Shown here piece after piece: positions 27,573 through 36,787 of a stretch of 64,000 nt of DNA. The DNA is from SAR202 cluster bacterium bin22 (GTDB lineage: Bacteria; Chloroflexota; Dehalococcoidia; Lucifugimonadales; UBA3495). The translations under genes were made by a program, and so were the position numbers. Numbering within the stretch: the stretch's first letter is position 1; every line of letters begins with the position of its first letter. Where the stretch lies: the NCBI GenBank assembly GCA_002238505.1, contig MPMM01000002.1:62001-126000 (forward strand). The letters are read 5' to 3'. The notes beneath the pieces are model-generated. The model was not told the origin of the DNA, made no database searches, and saw only the letters and a program-made list of their open reading frames with translations.

Positions 27573-27905
27573 CAGGCCAACGGGTTTGAAATGTTGGCTG
27601 CTGAATTTGTACCGTCATTACGGCTTTCGCCGGAAAGACGGTTAAACCCCAACCCATCAGTACAATGCTGTTGAACTGCTAAGAAACTATCTCAAGATTA
27701 TTCAAGGCAGAGCATTGGGCAAAATGCGACAGCAAAAGAGATTGCTTCTCACCCCCATTCCTTCGGCAGGCTCAGGACAGGCTCTAACCTTCCCCGTCAA
27801 GGGGGAAGGGATTGTGAGATAGTATCTAAACCAAAGCCACGGTGAAACCTACATCGAGGGTACCTGGCATCGGAGTGGCAGTAGTTCAGATTTTCCCTGA
27901 ACCGC

Positions 27906-28031
27906 AAGGGCGCACGGCCGTGCGCCCCTACCCTGGCGCCATATCAAATTCGGCTTAAACGTCACGCCTTCTATGAGAACATGCCAAAGTCTATAGAAAG
28001 GCAATGCACATCCAGCCCTGGCGTTAGTTCA
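27906..28031 (-). repeat. 125-bp repeat, right copy of an inverted pair
   Basis: This is the inverted partner of 24463-24586. It contains the palindrome GGGCGCACGGCCGTGCGCCC at 27908-27927. Together the pair flanks the secreted protein and HEAT genes, a 3.3-kb segment. Confidence 0.75.
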
Positions 28032-28219
28032 GGCGCATGCCCCAAAGCTGAAATGCGAATGCCCCGGAATCCCCGGGGCAATTACTTTCCTTCCCGTATG
28101 CCCATGCCGTATGATTGGTGCGCTTTCCCCGCTGGCGGGGAAGGCCACCTCTAATGCGGTCTTGAACTGCGATTCTGCCTTGACCATCTAACTCCCGCAG
28201 ACTAAAAGGGGGCACAACC

Positions 28220-29368
28220 ATGAAGCAAAGCACTGACCGGATTCTTACCACCCACACGGGCAGTCTGCCGCGTGCACCGGGGATGCTGGGTCTGCTTGTG
28301 GAGGAGCAGCAGGCGCGCCTGTCTGAGCGGTCGCAACTGGAAGACTCGGTCCGCGCCGCTGTCAGGGATGTGTATAACCAGCAGGTGGAGATGGGGCTGG
28401 ACGTGGTTAACGACGGGGAACAGGGTCGCGTGGACTACACCGTCTATGTGAAGGACAGGTTAACGGGATACGAGGGCGAGAACGTCCCCCTGGGCGGCAT
28501 GACCAGCGACGAGGAGTTTCCGGAGCTGGCGGAACTACTGAAGCCCTTTGCGTCTCCCTTCCAGGTGCGACCCATGTGCGTCGGGCCCATAGACTGGATG
28601 GACTGGCCGGCAGTGGAGGCGGATATCGAGAACCTGCGGGCGGCTTCTTCGGGAGCAGGGGCAGAGGAGGTCTTCATGACCTCACCGTCGCCGGGACAGA
28701 TTTCCCGCTTTCTGCATAACGATTATTACCCTTCGGATGAGGCTTACATCTACGCGCTGGCTGACGCGATGAAGCGGCAGTACAACGCCATCCACGAGGC
28801 TGGCTTCCTGCTGCAACTGGACTGTCCGGACCTGGCCCTGGGGCGCCACCAGCTTTTTTCGCACCTGACGCTGGAAGAGTTCCGGGCGGTGGCCGAGATG
28901 CACGTCGAGGCATTGAATTACTCGGTGGCGGATATCCCCGCCGACCGGATGCGTATGCATATCTGCTGGGGGAGCACCCTTGGGCCGCACCACACCGACG
29001 TGCCCATCATTGACGTTATTGACATTGTCCTGAAGGCCAAGCCCTGCGCGGTAGCCTTCCCCGGCGCCAATCCCCGCCACGAGCACGAATGGAAGGTGTG
29101 GAGGGACTCGATAAAACTGCCCGAGGGCAAGGTGATTATCCCGGGAGTCATCGATTCCACCTCCAACTTTGTGGAGCATCCGGAGGTGGTGTGCGACCGC
29201 ATTGTTCGGTACGCGGGAGTTGTGGGGCGGGAGAACCTGATCGCCGGGGCGGACTGCGGCTTTGGCACTTTTGCCGGCCGCCTGCAGGTGGACTCGAAGA
29301 TTGTATGGATGAAACTGGCCTCGCTGGTGGAAGGGGCGAGAATGGCCTCGGAGCAGCTTTGGGATTAA
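28220..29368 (+). CDS. MetE C-terminal-like methyltransferase (cobalamin-independent methionine synthase II family)
   Basis: This 382-residue UROD/MetE-like TIM barrel corresponds to the catalytic half of cobalamin-independent methionine synthase. LTTHTGSLPRAP at 9-20 is the family's opening motif, VNDGEQGRVDY follows near 60, and AGADCGFGTF near 350 carries the zinc-ligand Cys. Zn-dependent methyl transfer to a thiol is the family chemistry. Short relatives without the N-terminal half often act on other substrates, so methionine synthesis is not certain. AGGGGG precedes the ATG. Confidence 0.85.
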   Translation: MKQSTDRILTTHTGSLPRAPGMLGLLVEEQQARLSERSQLEDSVRAAVRDVYNQQVEMGLDVVNDGEQGRVDYTVYVKDRLTGYEGENVPLGGMTSDEEFPELAELLKPFASPFQVRPMCVGPIDWMDWPAVEADIENLRAASSGAGAEEVFMTSPSPGQISRFLHNDYYPSDEAYIYALADAMKRQYNAIHEAGFLLQLDCPDLALGRHQLFSHLTLEEFRAVAEMHVEALNYSVADIPADRMRMHICWGSTLGPHHTDVPIIDVIDIVLKAKPCAVAFPGANPRHEHEWKVWRDSIKLPEGKVIIPGVIDSTSNFVEHPEVVCDRIVRYAGVVGRENLIAGADCGFGTFAGRLQVDSKIVWMKLASLVEGARMASEQLWD

Positions 29369-29477
29369 TCTCGGTGGCATCGACCGGCCACCGGTAGTAT
29401 GATACGGCCAACTACCCCTTGGACACCGAAGGAAGGGGACCTTTCCGGACTCCAAAGTCAGACCAGGAGGCGAGGCA

Positions 29478-30464
29478 ATGGCAGAGAAAATGACAATGCT
29501 GGTGGGCACCGTGGGCCAGGGCATTATCCGCAGCGGCGACAGCGGCGAAAGCTGGCAGCGGGTGGGCATTAACCAGGGGCTGCATTCCGACGCGCTGGTG
29601 CGGTGTGTAGTAAACCATCCCGGGCAGCCAGAGGTTCTGTTCAGCGGTACCGACAAGGGGCTTTACCGCAGCGAGGACGCCGGAATGACCTGGAAAATGG
29701 TGGACTCACCCCTGAGCGAATACTGCGTCTGGGCCGTTGCCATTGATGAGTCGGACCCGCAGACCATGTATGCGGGCACGGGAACGCCCGACCCCGCTAC
29801 CATTTTCCGCTCCAGCGACGGCGGCAAGACGTGGGAGAAGCGGCCGGTAGAAGTGGCCGAGACCTGCCCTGCGGTGGGCATCCCCCGCGTCACAGGTATC
29901 GCCATCGACCCGGAGGACCGGCAGGATATCTGGGTGGGTTTCGAGGTGGACGGCGTGCGACGCAGCACCAACGGCGGCGACAGTTGGGATAAGGTCAACC
30001 ACGGCTCCATCCCCAACCTGGATATTCACAACGTGGCCGTGGCTGGCGGTCCGCCCAAGACGGTGGTAGTGCTGGTCAACGACGACGTCTATACCAGCCA
30101 GGACGGAGATAACTGGACTGCGCTGAACGTAAAGCAGAACTTCCCTTACGGCTACCCCAGGGGAGTCAAGGTGCAGCCAGACGACCCACAGACTGTGTTT
30201 GTAACTGTGGGCGATACGACGCCCGGACGGGTGGGAGCCATAATGCGGTCGAAGGATACGGGCAAGACCTGGGAACAGCTTTCGCTGCCGGTGGACCCCA
30301 ACACCGCCATGTGGGTGGTGAACATTCAGCCCTTCGACCCCAAGGTGGTACTGGCGGGCAGCCGTTACGGGTATATGTACCGCAGCGATGACGGCGGGGA
30401 CTCATGGGAAAAGCTGTGGCGCGAGTTCAGCGAGATTTCCTCGGTGACCTGGATACCCGCCTAA
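29478..30464 (+). CDS. Asp-box (BNR) beta-propeller, sialidase/VPS10-like
   Basis: This 328-residue propeller has repeated Asp-box motifs S-x-D-x-G-x-T/S-W: SGDSGESW, SEDAGMTW, SSDGGKTW, STNGGDSW, SQDGDNW, SKDTGKTW and SDDGGDSW. The fold matches the WD40/YVTN/BNR glycosidase-like and photosystem II stability factor-like proteins. Sialidase arginines are not evident, so hydrolase activity is doubtful. No signal peptide is seen. AGGAGG precedes the ATG. The gene ends just before the 130-bp tandem duplication. Confidence 0.83.
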   Translation: MAEKMTMLVGTVGQGIIRSGDSGESWQRVGINQGLHSDALVRCVVNHPGQPEVLFSGTDKGLYRSEDAGMTWKMVDSPLSEYCVWAVAIDESDPQTMYAGTGTPDPATIFRSSDGGKTWEKRPVEVAETCPAVGIPRVTGIAIDPEDRQDIWVGFEVDGVRRSTNGGDSWDKVNHGSIPNLDIHNVAVAGGPPKTVVVLVNDDVYTSQDGDNWTALNVKQNFPYGYPRGVKVQPDDPQTVFVTVGDTTPGRVGAIMRSKDTGKTWEQLSLPVDPNTAMWVVNIQPFDPKVVLAGSRYGYMYRSDDGGDSWEKLWREFSEISSVTWIPA

Positions 30465-30467
30465 CTT

Positions 30468-30727
30468 TGCCCCCAACCCGGTAAATCAGACATGGATGGA
30501 CAGGATATACAGGATGGGGTCAGGTAAATAGTCCTGCATATCTAGTTCATCCATAAATTTTGAGGCGTAGAGTCCATGAAATTCGCTTTCTTCACTTCGC
30601 CCCCAACCCGGTAATTCAGACATGGATGGACAGGATATACAGGATGGGGTCAGGTAAAATGTCCTGCATATCTGGTCCATCCATAAGTTTTGAGGCATTA
30701 GATCCATGAAATTCGCGTTCTTCAGCC
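30468..30727 (+). repeat. 130-bp tandem duplication spanning a gene start
   Basis: Units 30468-30597 and 30598-30727 are about 90 percent identical with an exact 130-base period. Each carries an imperfect hairpin (CATGGATGGACAGGATATAC with its near-complement about 40 bases on), then CCATGAAATTCGC. The second ATG (30706) starts the LLM gene. The first (30576) opens a 12-codon remnant ending at TAA 30614. The hairpin part is related to the element at 45405-45504. Confidence 0.85.
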
Positions 30728-31746
30728 ACGTTCCCTGGCCCGAGGGCACCGAGCCCCAGCAGTTGATCGAGGAAATCACCGAGCAGGTGCAGTACGCCGA
30801 GGAACTGGGGTTCGTCAGCGCCTGGCTGGCCGAACACCACTTTACTCGCTACAGCATGGTTCCATCTTCCCTCATTCTGGCAACCCATATTGCCGCCAGG
30901 ACCAGCAGGATCCGGGTGGGAACGGCGGTGCTGGTGTCGCCGCTGCATAATCCCATGCGGCTGGCCGAGGATGCGGCAATGCTGGACATTATCAGCAACG
31001 GCCGGCTGGACGTGGGCTTTGGGCGCGGTTCAGGGGGCTACGAATACACCGGATACGGGCTGGATCCGGCGGAAAGCTCGGGTCGATTTCAGGACTCGGT
31101 CAAGATAATCGAGGGCCTGTGGACTACGCCGGGATTCAGCTATGAAAGTCCCTACAACAAGCTGGAGGATATTAACCTGGTACCTCCTCCGCTGCAGAAG
31201 CCCCACCCGCCCATCTACATAGCTGCGACACGTACCCAGGCTACCCTGGATTTCCTGGTGGCCAGTGGGCATAACCTGTGCATTGCGGTGGTGCAGGATA
31301 CCAACCTGGCCCTGGACCTGTGCCACAGGTTTGTGGAGCAGTCGGCGGCAAGCGGAAATGCCCGTCCCATGTCTGAGATTCCCTTCTTCCGGTACTTCTA
31401 CGTGGCGGAGACTGAGGAAGAGGTGCAGCGGGACACGGAGGACCGGATTAACTGGGTGGCGGACATTATGCAATGGCGCCGGTTCATTCCCACCGGCAGC
31501 GAGGTGTACCGCCGGATGGATGACTGGCGGCGGGAGCGCACGGAATTGCCCGACAGCTACGAGTACCTGGCTGCCAACCGCGCCATTATCGGGACTCCCG
31601 ATCAGTGCGTGGCGCAGATCAAGGAGCTTCAGTCTCACGGCATAGACTACTTTGGGTGCAACTTTGACTTTGGAGGAATGGGCCGGGAGAAGGTGCTGCG
31701 GTCTATGAAGCTGTTCAGCGAGGAAGTGATGCCGAGGCTGGGGTAG
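30706..31746 (+). CDS. LLM class flavin-dependent oxidoreductase
   Basis: This 346-residue luciferase-like TIM barrel shows the family path: LGFVSAWLAEHHFTRYSM, RIRVGTAVLVSPLHNPMRLAEDAAMLDIISNGRLDVGFGRGSGGYEY, and PPPLQKPHPPIYIAATRTQATLDFLVASGH. The start is MKFAFFSHVPWPEG; the first seven codons are part of the tandem duplication. A HicB-like gene follows after 6 bases, so the two share a transcript. Substrate is unknown. Confidence 0.9.
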   Translation: MKFAFFSHVPWPEGTEPQQLIEEITEQVQYAEELGFVSAWLAEHHFTRYSMVPSSLILATHIAARTSRIRVGTAVLVSPLHNPMRLAEDAAMLDIISNGRLDVGFGRGSGGYEYTGYGLDPAESSGRFQDSVKIIEGLWTTPGFSYESPYNKLEDINLVPPPLQKPHPPIYIAATRTQATLDFLVASGHNLCIAVVQDTNLALDLCHRFVEQSAASGNARPMSEIPFFRYFYVAETEEEVQRDTEDRINWVADIMQWRRFIPTGSEVYRRMDDWRRERTELPDSYEYLAANRAIIGTPDQCVAQIKELQSHGIDYFGCNFDFGGMGREKVLRSMKLFSEEVMPRLG

Positions 31747-31752
31747 GGGAGA

Positions 31753-31962
31753 ATGGCGAAATACTGCTTCGTTATCGAAAAGAGCGAAAATGGTTACTCG
31801 GCCTATGTTCCTGACCTGCCTGGCTGCATTGCTGCTGGAGATACTCGAGAGGAAACAGAAGGGCTTATCCGACAGGGAATAGTATATTACTTGCAATCTC
31901 TTCAGGAACATGGGGAACCCCTTCCAGAATCTCAAGCCTCCACTGGTTTAGTGGAGGTGTAG
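31753..31962 (+). CDS. HicB-family antitoxin-like protein, solitary
   Basis: This 69-residue protein has the HicB N-terminal partial RNase-H fold: FVIEKSENGYSAYVPDLPGCIAAGDTREETEGLIRQGIVYYLQSLQEHGEPLPES. No HicA toxin (short dsRBD-like ORF) lies on either side. It lacks the C-terminal DNA-binding domain of long HicB proteins. GGGGAGA precedes the ATG, 6 bases after the LLM stop. Its role without HicA is unknown. Confidence 0.82.
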   Translation: MAKYCFVIEKSENGYSAYVPDLPGCIAAGDTREETEGLIRQGIVYYLQSLQEHGEPLPESQASTGLVEV

Positions 31963-32027
31963 TCCCCTTTATTCACTGACACCCCATCCTTGTCCGCAAT
32001 ATTTCCTTATGCTACGCTAACCCGACT

Positions 32028-33101
32028 ATGGCAAGTACAAAGGACAACCGGGTAGTCGTCGCCATGAGCGGCGGAGTAGATTCGTCGGTGGCTGCCTTGT
32101 TGCTGCAGCGACAGGGTTACGACGTGGTCGGCGTTACCATGAAGCTCTACAGCCTGGACCAGGCCGACCTGCCCGACTACTACCGGGGCTGCTGCACCGT
32201 GGACGACGTGGAAGACGCCCGCATCGTCTGCCACCGGCTGGGCGTACCGCACTACGTATTGAATGTGCAGCGGGAGTTCGAGGAGCACGTAATCGACTAC
32301 TTCTGCTCCGAGTACCAGCAGGGACGCACGCCTCACCCCTGCATAGCCTGCAACGACAAGATCAAGTTCAACTTCCTGTCCACCCGCGCTTCCATCCTGG
32401 ATGCAAAGTACGTTGCCACCGGCCACTACGCCCGCATTGAGGACGGAACTGAGGGATACTCCCTGAAGAAGGGACTGGATGCTGCCAAGGACCAGTCCTA
32501 TGTGCTCTTTGGCATGGGTCAGGAGGAACTGGGCCGTACTTTGATGCCCGTGGGCGGCTACTCCAAGGAAGACATCCGCCGGCTGGCCTTGGAGGCTGAC
32601 TTTCCAAACGCCGAAAAGCCGGACAGCCAGGACATTTGCTTTATTCCTTTTGGTGATTACAAGGCCTTCCTGGAGGAACGGATTACAACCACCGGCGGGG
32701 ATATGGTGGATCAGGAAGGCAATGTGGTAGGCCAGCACAAGGGCATTGAGTTTTTTACCGTGGGGCAGCGTCGCGGCCTGGGAATTGCTGGCGGCGAGGC
32801 GATGTACGTAACAAGGGTGGAGCCCGAGACCAACCGGGTCGTGGTGGGGCCGGAGTCGGCGCTGTACCGCGATTCGTTTTCCGTTTCTCGGGTGAATTAC
32901 GTTACGGGCCAGCCTCCCGCAGAGCCGACCCCAGTGAATGTCAAGATACGTTACAAGTTTGAAGAGGCGCCAGCGGTACTCCATCCGCAGCCCGAAGGGG
33001 CGATGGTTCGTTTTGAGAAGCCACAACGGGCTATTACTCCGGGTCAGGCGGCAGTCTTCTACCAGGATGATATGGTGTTGGGAGGCGGGTTTATTGTCTA
33101 G
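32028..33101 (+). CDS. mnmA: tRNA-specific 2-thiouridylase MnmA
   Basis: This 357-residue enzyme thiolates U34 of tRNAs for Lys, Glu and Gln. It has the PP-loop SGGVDSSV at 14-21, catalytic Cys105 in TPHPCIACN and Cys204 in DSQDICFIP, and the family strings TGHYARI and FTVGQRRGLGI. The start has no clear ribosome site (ACCCGACT before ATG), so translation may be weak or leaderless. rnhB and yraN follow closely. Confidence 0.95.
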   Translation: MASTKDNRVVVAMSGGVDSSVAALLLQRQGYDVVGVTMKLYSLDQADLPDYYRGCCTVDDVEDARIVCHRLGVPHYVLNVQREFEEHVIDYFCSEYQQGRTPHPCIACNDKIKFNFLSTRASILDAKYVATGHYARIEDGTEGYSLKKGLDAAKDQSYVLFGMGQEELGRTLMPVGGYSKEDIRRLALEADFPNAEKPDSQDICFIPFGDYKAFLEERITTTGGDMVDQEGNVVGQHKGIEFFTVGQRRGLGIAGGEAMYVTRVEPETNRVVVGPESALYRDSFSVSRVNYVTGQPPAEPTPVNVKIRYKFEEAPAVLHPQPEGAMVRFEKPQRAITPGQAAVFYQDDMVLGGGFIV

Positions 33102-33145
33102 TGGAGCAACCGGCCAAGGGCAAGAGCTAGTTCGGCGGGATTGCT

Positions 33146-33781
33146 GTGCCTGACTTTTCCCGCGAACTCCGACTGTTTGGCCAGGGGTTGAAGGTGGTTG
33201 CAGGGGTGGATGAGGCCGGACGGGGGCCGCTGGCCGGGCCGGTGGTGGCTGCGGCGGTGGCGCTGCCTGCGGAATTGTCGGGTGAGGAAGAGTGGCTGGG
33301 GGCGCTGGACGACAGCAAGCGGCTATCAGCGGCGCAGCGGGAAGCGGCCTTTAAGCTGATTCAGCAGCATGCCCTGGCGATTTCCGTGGTGGAAGAATCG
33401 CCGGCGGAGATTGATCGCATTGGAATTGGCAAGGCAGTGATCCGGGCCATGATGCGGGCGGTGGAAGGGCTGCAAGCCGTTCCAGAACATCTGCTGCTGG
33501 ACTACGTGCCCATTAAGGAATGTCCCTTCTCCTATGATGTTTTGGTGAAGGGGGACGCCAACTGTTACTCCATTGCGGCTGCATCGATAATAGCCAAAGT
33601 TACCAGGGACCGGACCATGGAACGGGCAGATTCTCTCTATCCCGGCTACGGCTTTGCCAGGCACAAGGGCTATGGCACTGCATTGCATCGCGAACAACTG
33701 GAAAAGCTGGGGCCCTGCCCGCTGCATCGCCGGTCCTTTTCCCCTCTGCGGCAGGGCGCTTTAATGCTGGGAGACGATTGA
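33146..33781 (+). CDS. rnhB: ribonuclease HII
   Basis: This 211-residue RNase HII removes ribonucleotides from DNA. GVDEAGRGPLAGPVV gives the first two acidic residues (Asp22, Glu23); LLDYVPIKECPF and KGDANCYSIAAASIIAKVTRDR hold the others. GHKGYGT-like RHKGYGTALH follows. A GTG start at 33146 is used. The stop is 1 base before the yraN ATG, so the two genes are coupled. Confidence 0.94.
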   Translation: MPDFSRELRLFGQGLKVVAGVDEAGRGPLAGPVVAAAVALPAELSGEEEWLGALDDSKRLSAAQREAAFKLIQQHALAISVVEESPAEIDRIGIGKAVIRAMMRAVEGLQAVPEHLLLDYVPIKECPFSYDVLVKGDANCYSIAAASIIAKVTRDRTMERADSLYPGYGFARHKGYGTALHREQLEKLGPCPLHRRSFSPLRQGALMLGDD

Positions 33782-33782
33782 A

Positions 33783-34163
33783 ATGACCACGACTCGAGTG
33801 CGACTGGGCAGGCGTGGAGAGGATCTGGCGGCCGGTTTTCTCAAGTCTGAAGGTTGCGGAATTGTTGCGTCTAATTATCGCAGCCCGTGGGGAGAGATAG
33901 ACCTGGTAGCCTGGGACGGCGAGGAGCTGGCATTCGTGGAAGTCCGGACTCGCAGTTCAGACAAGTATGGTACGCCAGAGGAATCCATAACCCGTCGCAA
34001 GGCTGACCACTTGACTGCGGCCGCCCAGCATTTCCTCCAGAACCACGCTCCGGAAAACGATGGGGAAGAACTGCCCTGGCGCATAGACCTGGTGAGCGTC
34101 CGCTTGACGGGCGGCATCGGCTCCCCACAAATTGACCACATCAAGTACGCCGTACAAGGTTGA
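33783..34163 (+). CDS. UPF0102/YraN family nuclease-like protein
   Basis: This 126-residue YraN-family protein has a predicted PD-(D/E)XK fold: GRRGEDLAAGFLKSEG, then SPWGEIDLVAWDGEELAFVEVRTR. The usual E-V-K is E-V-R here. rnhB-yraN adjacency is common across bacteria, suggesting a shared DNA-processing role, but no activity is established for the family. Confidence 0.9.
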   Translation: MTTTRVRLGRRGEDLAAGFLKSEGCGIVASNYRSPWGEIDLVAWDGEELAFVEVRTRSSDKYGTPEESITRRKADHLTAAAQHFLQNHAPENDGEELPWRIDLVSVRLTGGIGSPQIDHIKYAVQG

Positions 34164-34256
34164 CCGGCGGTGTAACCGGGTAGATGGCCTAGTTCCCCTG
34201 TCTTGACCCGACTCGGGTTTCCCTTTCCCGAAACCTGGAGCCACCAGCGTGATGAA

Positions 34257-35366
34257 ATGAAGGCTTCCTACTTTGGCTGTATGGGTTACCTGGAACGCGA
34301 GAAATTTCCCGCCGGATGGCCGGTGCCTCCCGCTTACTACGAACCGGACGTAGCCATGCGGTCTTACCGGGATGGAATGGCGGAATGCCGGCTGGCGGAA
34401 GAGGTGGGTTTCGACTGGGTGAGCCTTTCCGAGCACCACTACTCTGGCAACCGCACCACCCCGAACCCGGCAGTAATGGCTGCGGCAGTGGCCCAGCAGT
34501 GCCAGCGGGTCAAGATTGCGCTCCTGGGACAACTGTTGCCAATCCTTAACCCGGTAAGAGCGGCCGAGGAAATCGGCATGCTGGATAACCTTACCGAGGG
34601 AAGGCTGGTGGTGGCCTTCATGCGCGGCACTCTCAGCGAAGACCAGGTGTATGACCTGAATCCGGTTGAGGGAAGGGACAAACTGCTGGAGGGAATGGAT
34701 CTGGTGCTGCGGGCCCTGACCGAGACCCAGCCCTTTTCCTGGGAGGGCCGTTACTACAACTACCGGACTGTGTCCGTGTGGCCCAAGCCGGTGCAGCGGC
34801 CAATGCCTCCGGCCATAGTGGCCACCCGCAGCGAAGATACCATCAAGTATGCTGCCGAGAATGGCCTGGGCCTGGGCATCGCCTACGAGAGCGTTGAGGC
34901 GACCGCCGGCATCGTGGAGAAATACCGGACCTGGTGTCACGAAGCGGGCTGGGAGCCCGCACCGGACAATGTAGTTTATCGCGGCGGCATCTGCCTGGCG
35001 GAGAGCGACGGGCAAGCCAACGATTTTCTGAACGGTCTTCATGCCAGCGGAGTGGAGCGGGGTCTGTCTATCAGTTCATCACTGGCACGGGCGGTGGTGG
35101 CGGCCCGAAATGGTTCAATGTATGACTCCCGGGCCGACAGTGATCCACCTGCCTCGGCGGCACGACCTCCCCGAGCCCAGCTGAACTTCGTGGGGGGTCC
35201 GGATTCGGTGGCCGGTCAACTGGAGGAACTGCATCACCGGTGCGGAGTGGGCGTGGTGGACCTGGCATTCCAGCAGCCCGGGATGTCTCACGAGGGAGTC
35301 ATGGAACAGGTGGAACTCTTCGGGAACAGGGTATTGCCCCGTATGAAGGAACTGGTCCACGGATGA
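34257..35366 (+). CDS. LLM class flavin-dependent oxidoreductase
   Basis: This 369-residue luciferase-family enzyme shows EVGFDWVSLSEHHYSGNRTTPNP, KIALLGQLLPILNPVRAAEEIGMLDNLTEGRLVVAFMRG and RPMPPAIVATRSEDTIKYAAENG. The start at 34257 (MKASYFGCMGYLERE) matches the domain start; the open frame extends 18 codons upstream without a better ribosome site. It is closest in layout to the 2037 paralog. A Gfo/Idh/MocA gene follows after 116 bases. Confidence 0.87.
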   Translation: MKASYFGCMGYLEREKFPAGWPVPPAYYEPDVAMRSYRDGMAECRLAEEVGFDWVSLSEHHYSGNRTTPNPAVMAAAVAQQCQRVKIALLGQLLPILNPVRAAEEIGMLDNLTEGRLVVAFMRGTLSEDQVYDLNPVEGRDKLLEGMDLVLRALTETQPFSWEGRYYNYRTVSVWPKPVQRPMPPAIVATRSEDTIKYAAENGLGLGIAYESVEATAGIVEKYRTWCHEAGWEPAPDNVVYRGGICLAESDGQANDFLNGLHASGVERGLSISSSLARAVVAARNGSMYDSRADSDPPASAARPPRAQLNFVGGPDSVAGQLEELHHRCGVGVVDLAFQQPGMSHEGVMEQVELFGNRVLPRMKELVHG

Positions 35367-35482
35367 AGTTTTACGCCCGCCGGCCAGGCGCCGAACGGTG
35401 AGGGCGGCCAATCCGGGTAAATGCCCGCCGGGTGATTAAGCAGGTTTGTGCCCGAAGTGGATGAAGAGGTTTGGAGGTTGAC

Positions 35483-36574
35483 ATGGCTGACAGGATACGT
35501 CTGGGCATAATTGGGGCGAATATCCACCGGGGCTGGGCGCCTCGGGCTCACCTGCCGGCCGTGGTGGCAAGCCCGGAGTTTGAACTTACGGGCGTCTGCA
35601 CGACACGAATGGAGAGCGCCGAGGAGTCTAAAGAGGCCTTTGGCGCAAGATACGCCTTCGACGACTACCGCAAAATGCTGGAACACCCCGAGATAGATGC
35701 AGTGGCGGTGTGCCTTCGCGTGCCTAACCACTTCGAACCAACCATGGCGGCGCTGGAGGCTGGCAAGCATGTCTATACCGAGTGGCCCCTGGGGCGTACC
35801 ACCGTCGAAGCCGAGGAAATGGCCGCCTTTGCCCAGGCCCAGGGCGTGCGGAACATGGTGGGACTCCAGTCCAGGGGAAATCCGGCAATGCTTTACCTGA
35901 AAGACCTGGTGGCCGAGGGTTACGTGGGTAACGTCCTGTCCTGCCACGTCAGCCGCATATCCGATGGGGGGCTTCGGCGGACGTCGGACCGTACCTGGCA
36001 GCGAGAAAGGGAACTGGGAGCTAACACCCTGACTATCACCAACGGCCACACCATCGATGCCCTGCGATTCGTGGTGGGCGACTTCAGCCACGTTTCCGCG
36101 GTGGTAAGTACCCAGGTCAACCAGTGGTACGAGACCGATACCGAGCAGTACGTCGAGGTTACCGCGCCCGACAACATCCTGGTCAGCGGCAGGCTGATAA
36201 CCGGCGGAGTGGCGTCGTCCCACGTTGCCAGCAATCCCTGGGCGGGCAGCGGTTACCGGATGGAAATATACGGCAGCGAGGGCACGCTGGCGGCCTCCTC
36301 GGATGAGTCTCCCAACCACATTGGGGTGAAGGTTGAGGGCGCCAGGGGCAGCAACCAATTGGAAGAATTGCCTGTCCCGGACCGCTACACCTATGTGCTG
36401 GAAGGCATGCCCATGGGGGCGCCCTATAACGTGGGTCAGATGTACTACAAGCTAGGTGAGAGCATCCGCGAGGGCAGCGACTGCCAGCCCGACTTTGCCG
36501 AGGCCGTGCGGCTGCACCACTTCATCGACCGGATCCAGGAAGCGTCTGACGCAGGTCGGGAAGTGGCAGTTTAG
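35483..36574 (+). CDS. Gfo/Idh/MocA family oxidoreductase
   Basis: This 363-residue NAD(P)-dependent dehydrogenase has the Rossmann start RLGIIGANIHRGWAPRAHLPAV, then DDYRKMLEHPEIDAVAVCLRVPNHFEPTMAALEAGKHVYTEWPLG. The usual EKP motif is E-W-P. The C-terminal domain covers about 130-363. The ATG at 35483 has GGAGG 6 bases upstream. Substrates in this family are sugars, inositols or heme products; none can be chosen here. Confidence 0.87.
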   Translation: MADRIRLGIIGANIHRGWAPRAHLPAVVASPEFELTGVCTTRMESAEESKEAFGARYAFDDYRKMLEHPEIDAVAVCLRVPNHFEPTMAALEAGKHVYTEWPLGRTTVEAEEMAAFAQAQGVRNMVGLQSRGNPAMLYLKDLVAEGYVGNVLSCHVSRISDGGLRRTSDRTWQRERELGANTLTITNGHTIDALRFVVGDFSHVSAVVSTQVNQWYETDTEQYVEVTAPDNILVSGRLITGGVASSHVASNPWAGSGYRMEIYGSEGTLAASSDESPNHIGVKVEGARGSNQLEELPVPDRYTYVLEGMPMGAPYNVGQMYYKLGESIREGSDCQPDFAEAVRLHHFIDRIQEASDAGREVAV

Positions 36575-36787
36575 CCTACGGCCGGATTGTTTTGATGGAT
36601 AAAGCCGCAGGCCGCCTGCGGTGAGCCCGTCCCAGGGTGGGCGTGTCTTACAGGACCCATCAACAGAGGGTTCCTCGACAAGCCCAAGGCGAACGGGATT
36701 GTTTTTATGCAATTCTGTGCGTTTATACTGCCGGGGTAGTGCGAACCTGCAGCCTGACATGAGGGCGGTCAGGTTCAATTGCGGTCT

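Larger units (their letters stand above)
27394..28219. other. 826-bp intergenic repeat cluster
   Basis: No gene is supported. The stretch holds copy 4 of the 75-bp repeat (27498-27572), a CGGCTTTCGCCGGAAAGACGG fragment near 27619-27640, a TTCGGCAGGCTCAGGACAGG fragment near 27762-27781, an ACCTTCCCCGTCAAGGGGGAAGG hairpin (27788-27810), and the right arm of the 125-bp inverted pair (27906-28031). It looks like an accumulation site for small non-coding elements. Confidence 0.65.

Noticed and set aside
27394-28219. CRISPR array in the repeat-rich gap
   Set aside because: Repeats here are of different types, not regularly spaced, and no cas genes are present in the window.
36604-36622. CCGCAGG/CCTGCGG hairpin after the Gfo/Idh/MocA gene as terminator
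   Set aside because: Only 7 bp and no following T-run; not strong enough to list.
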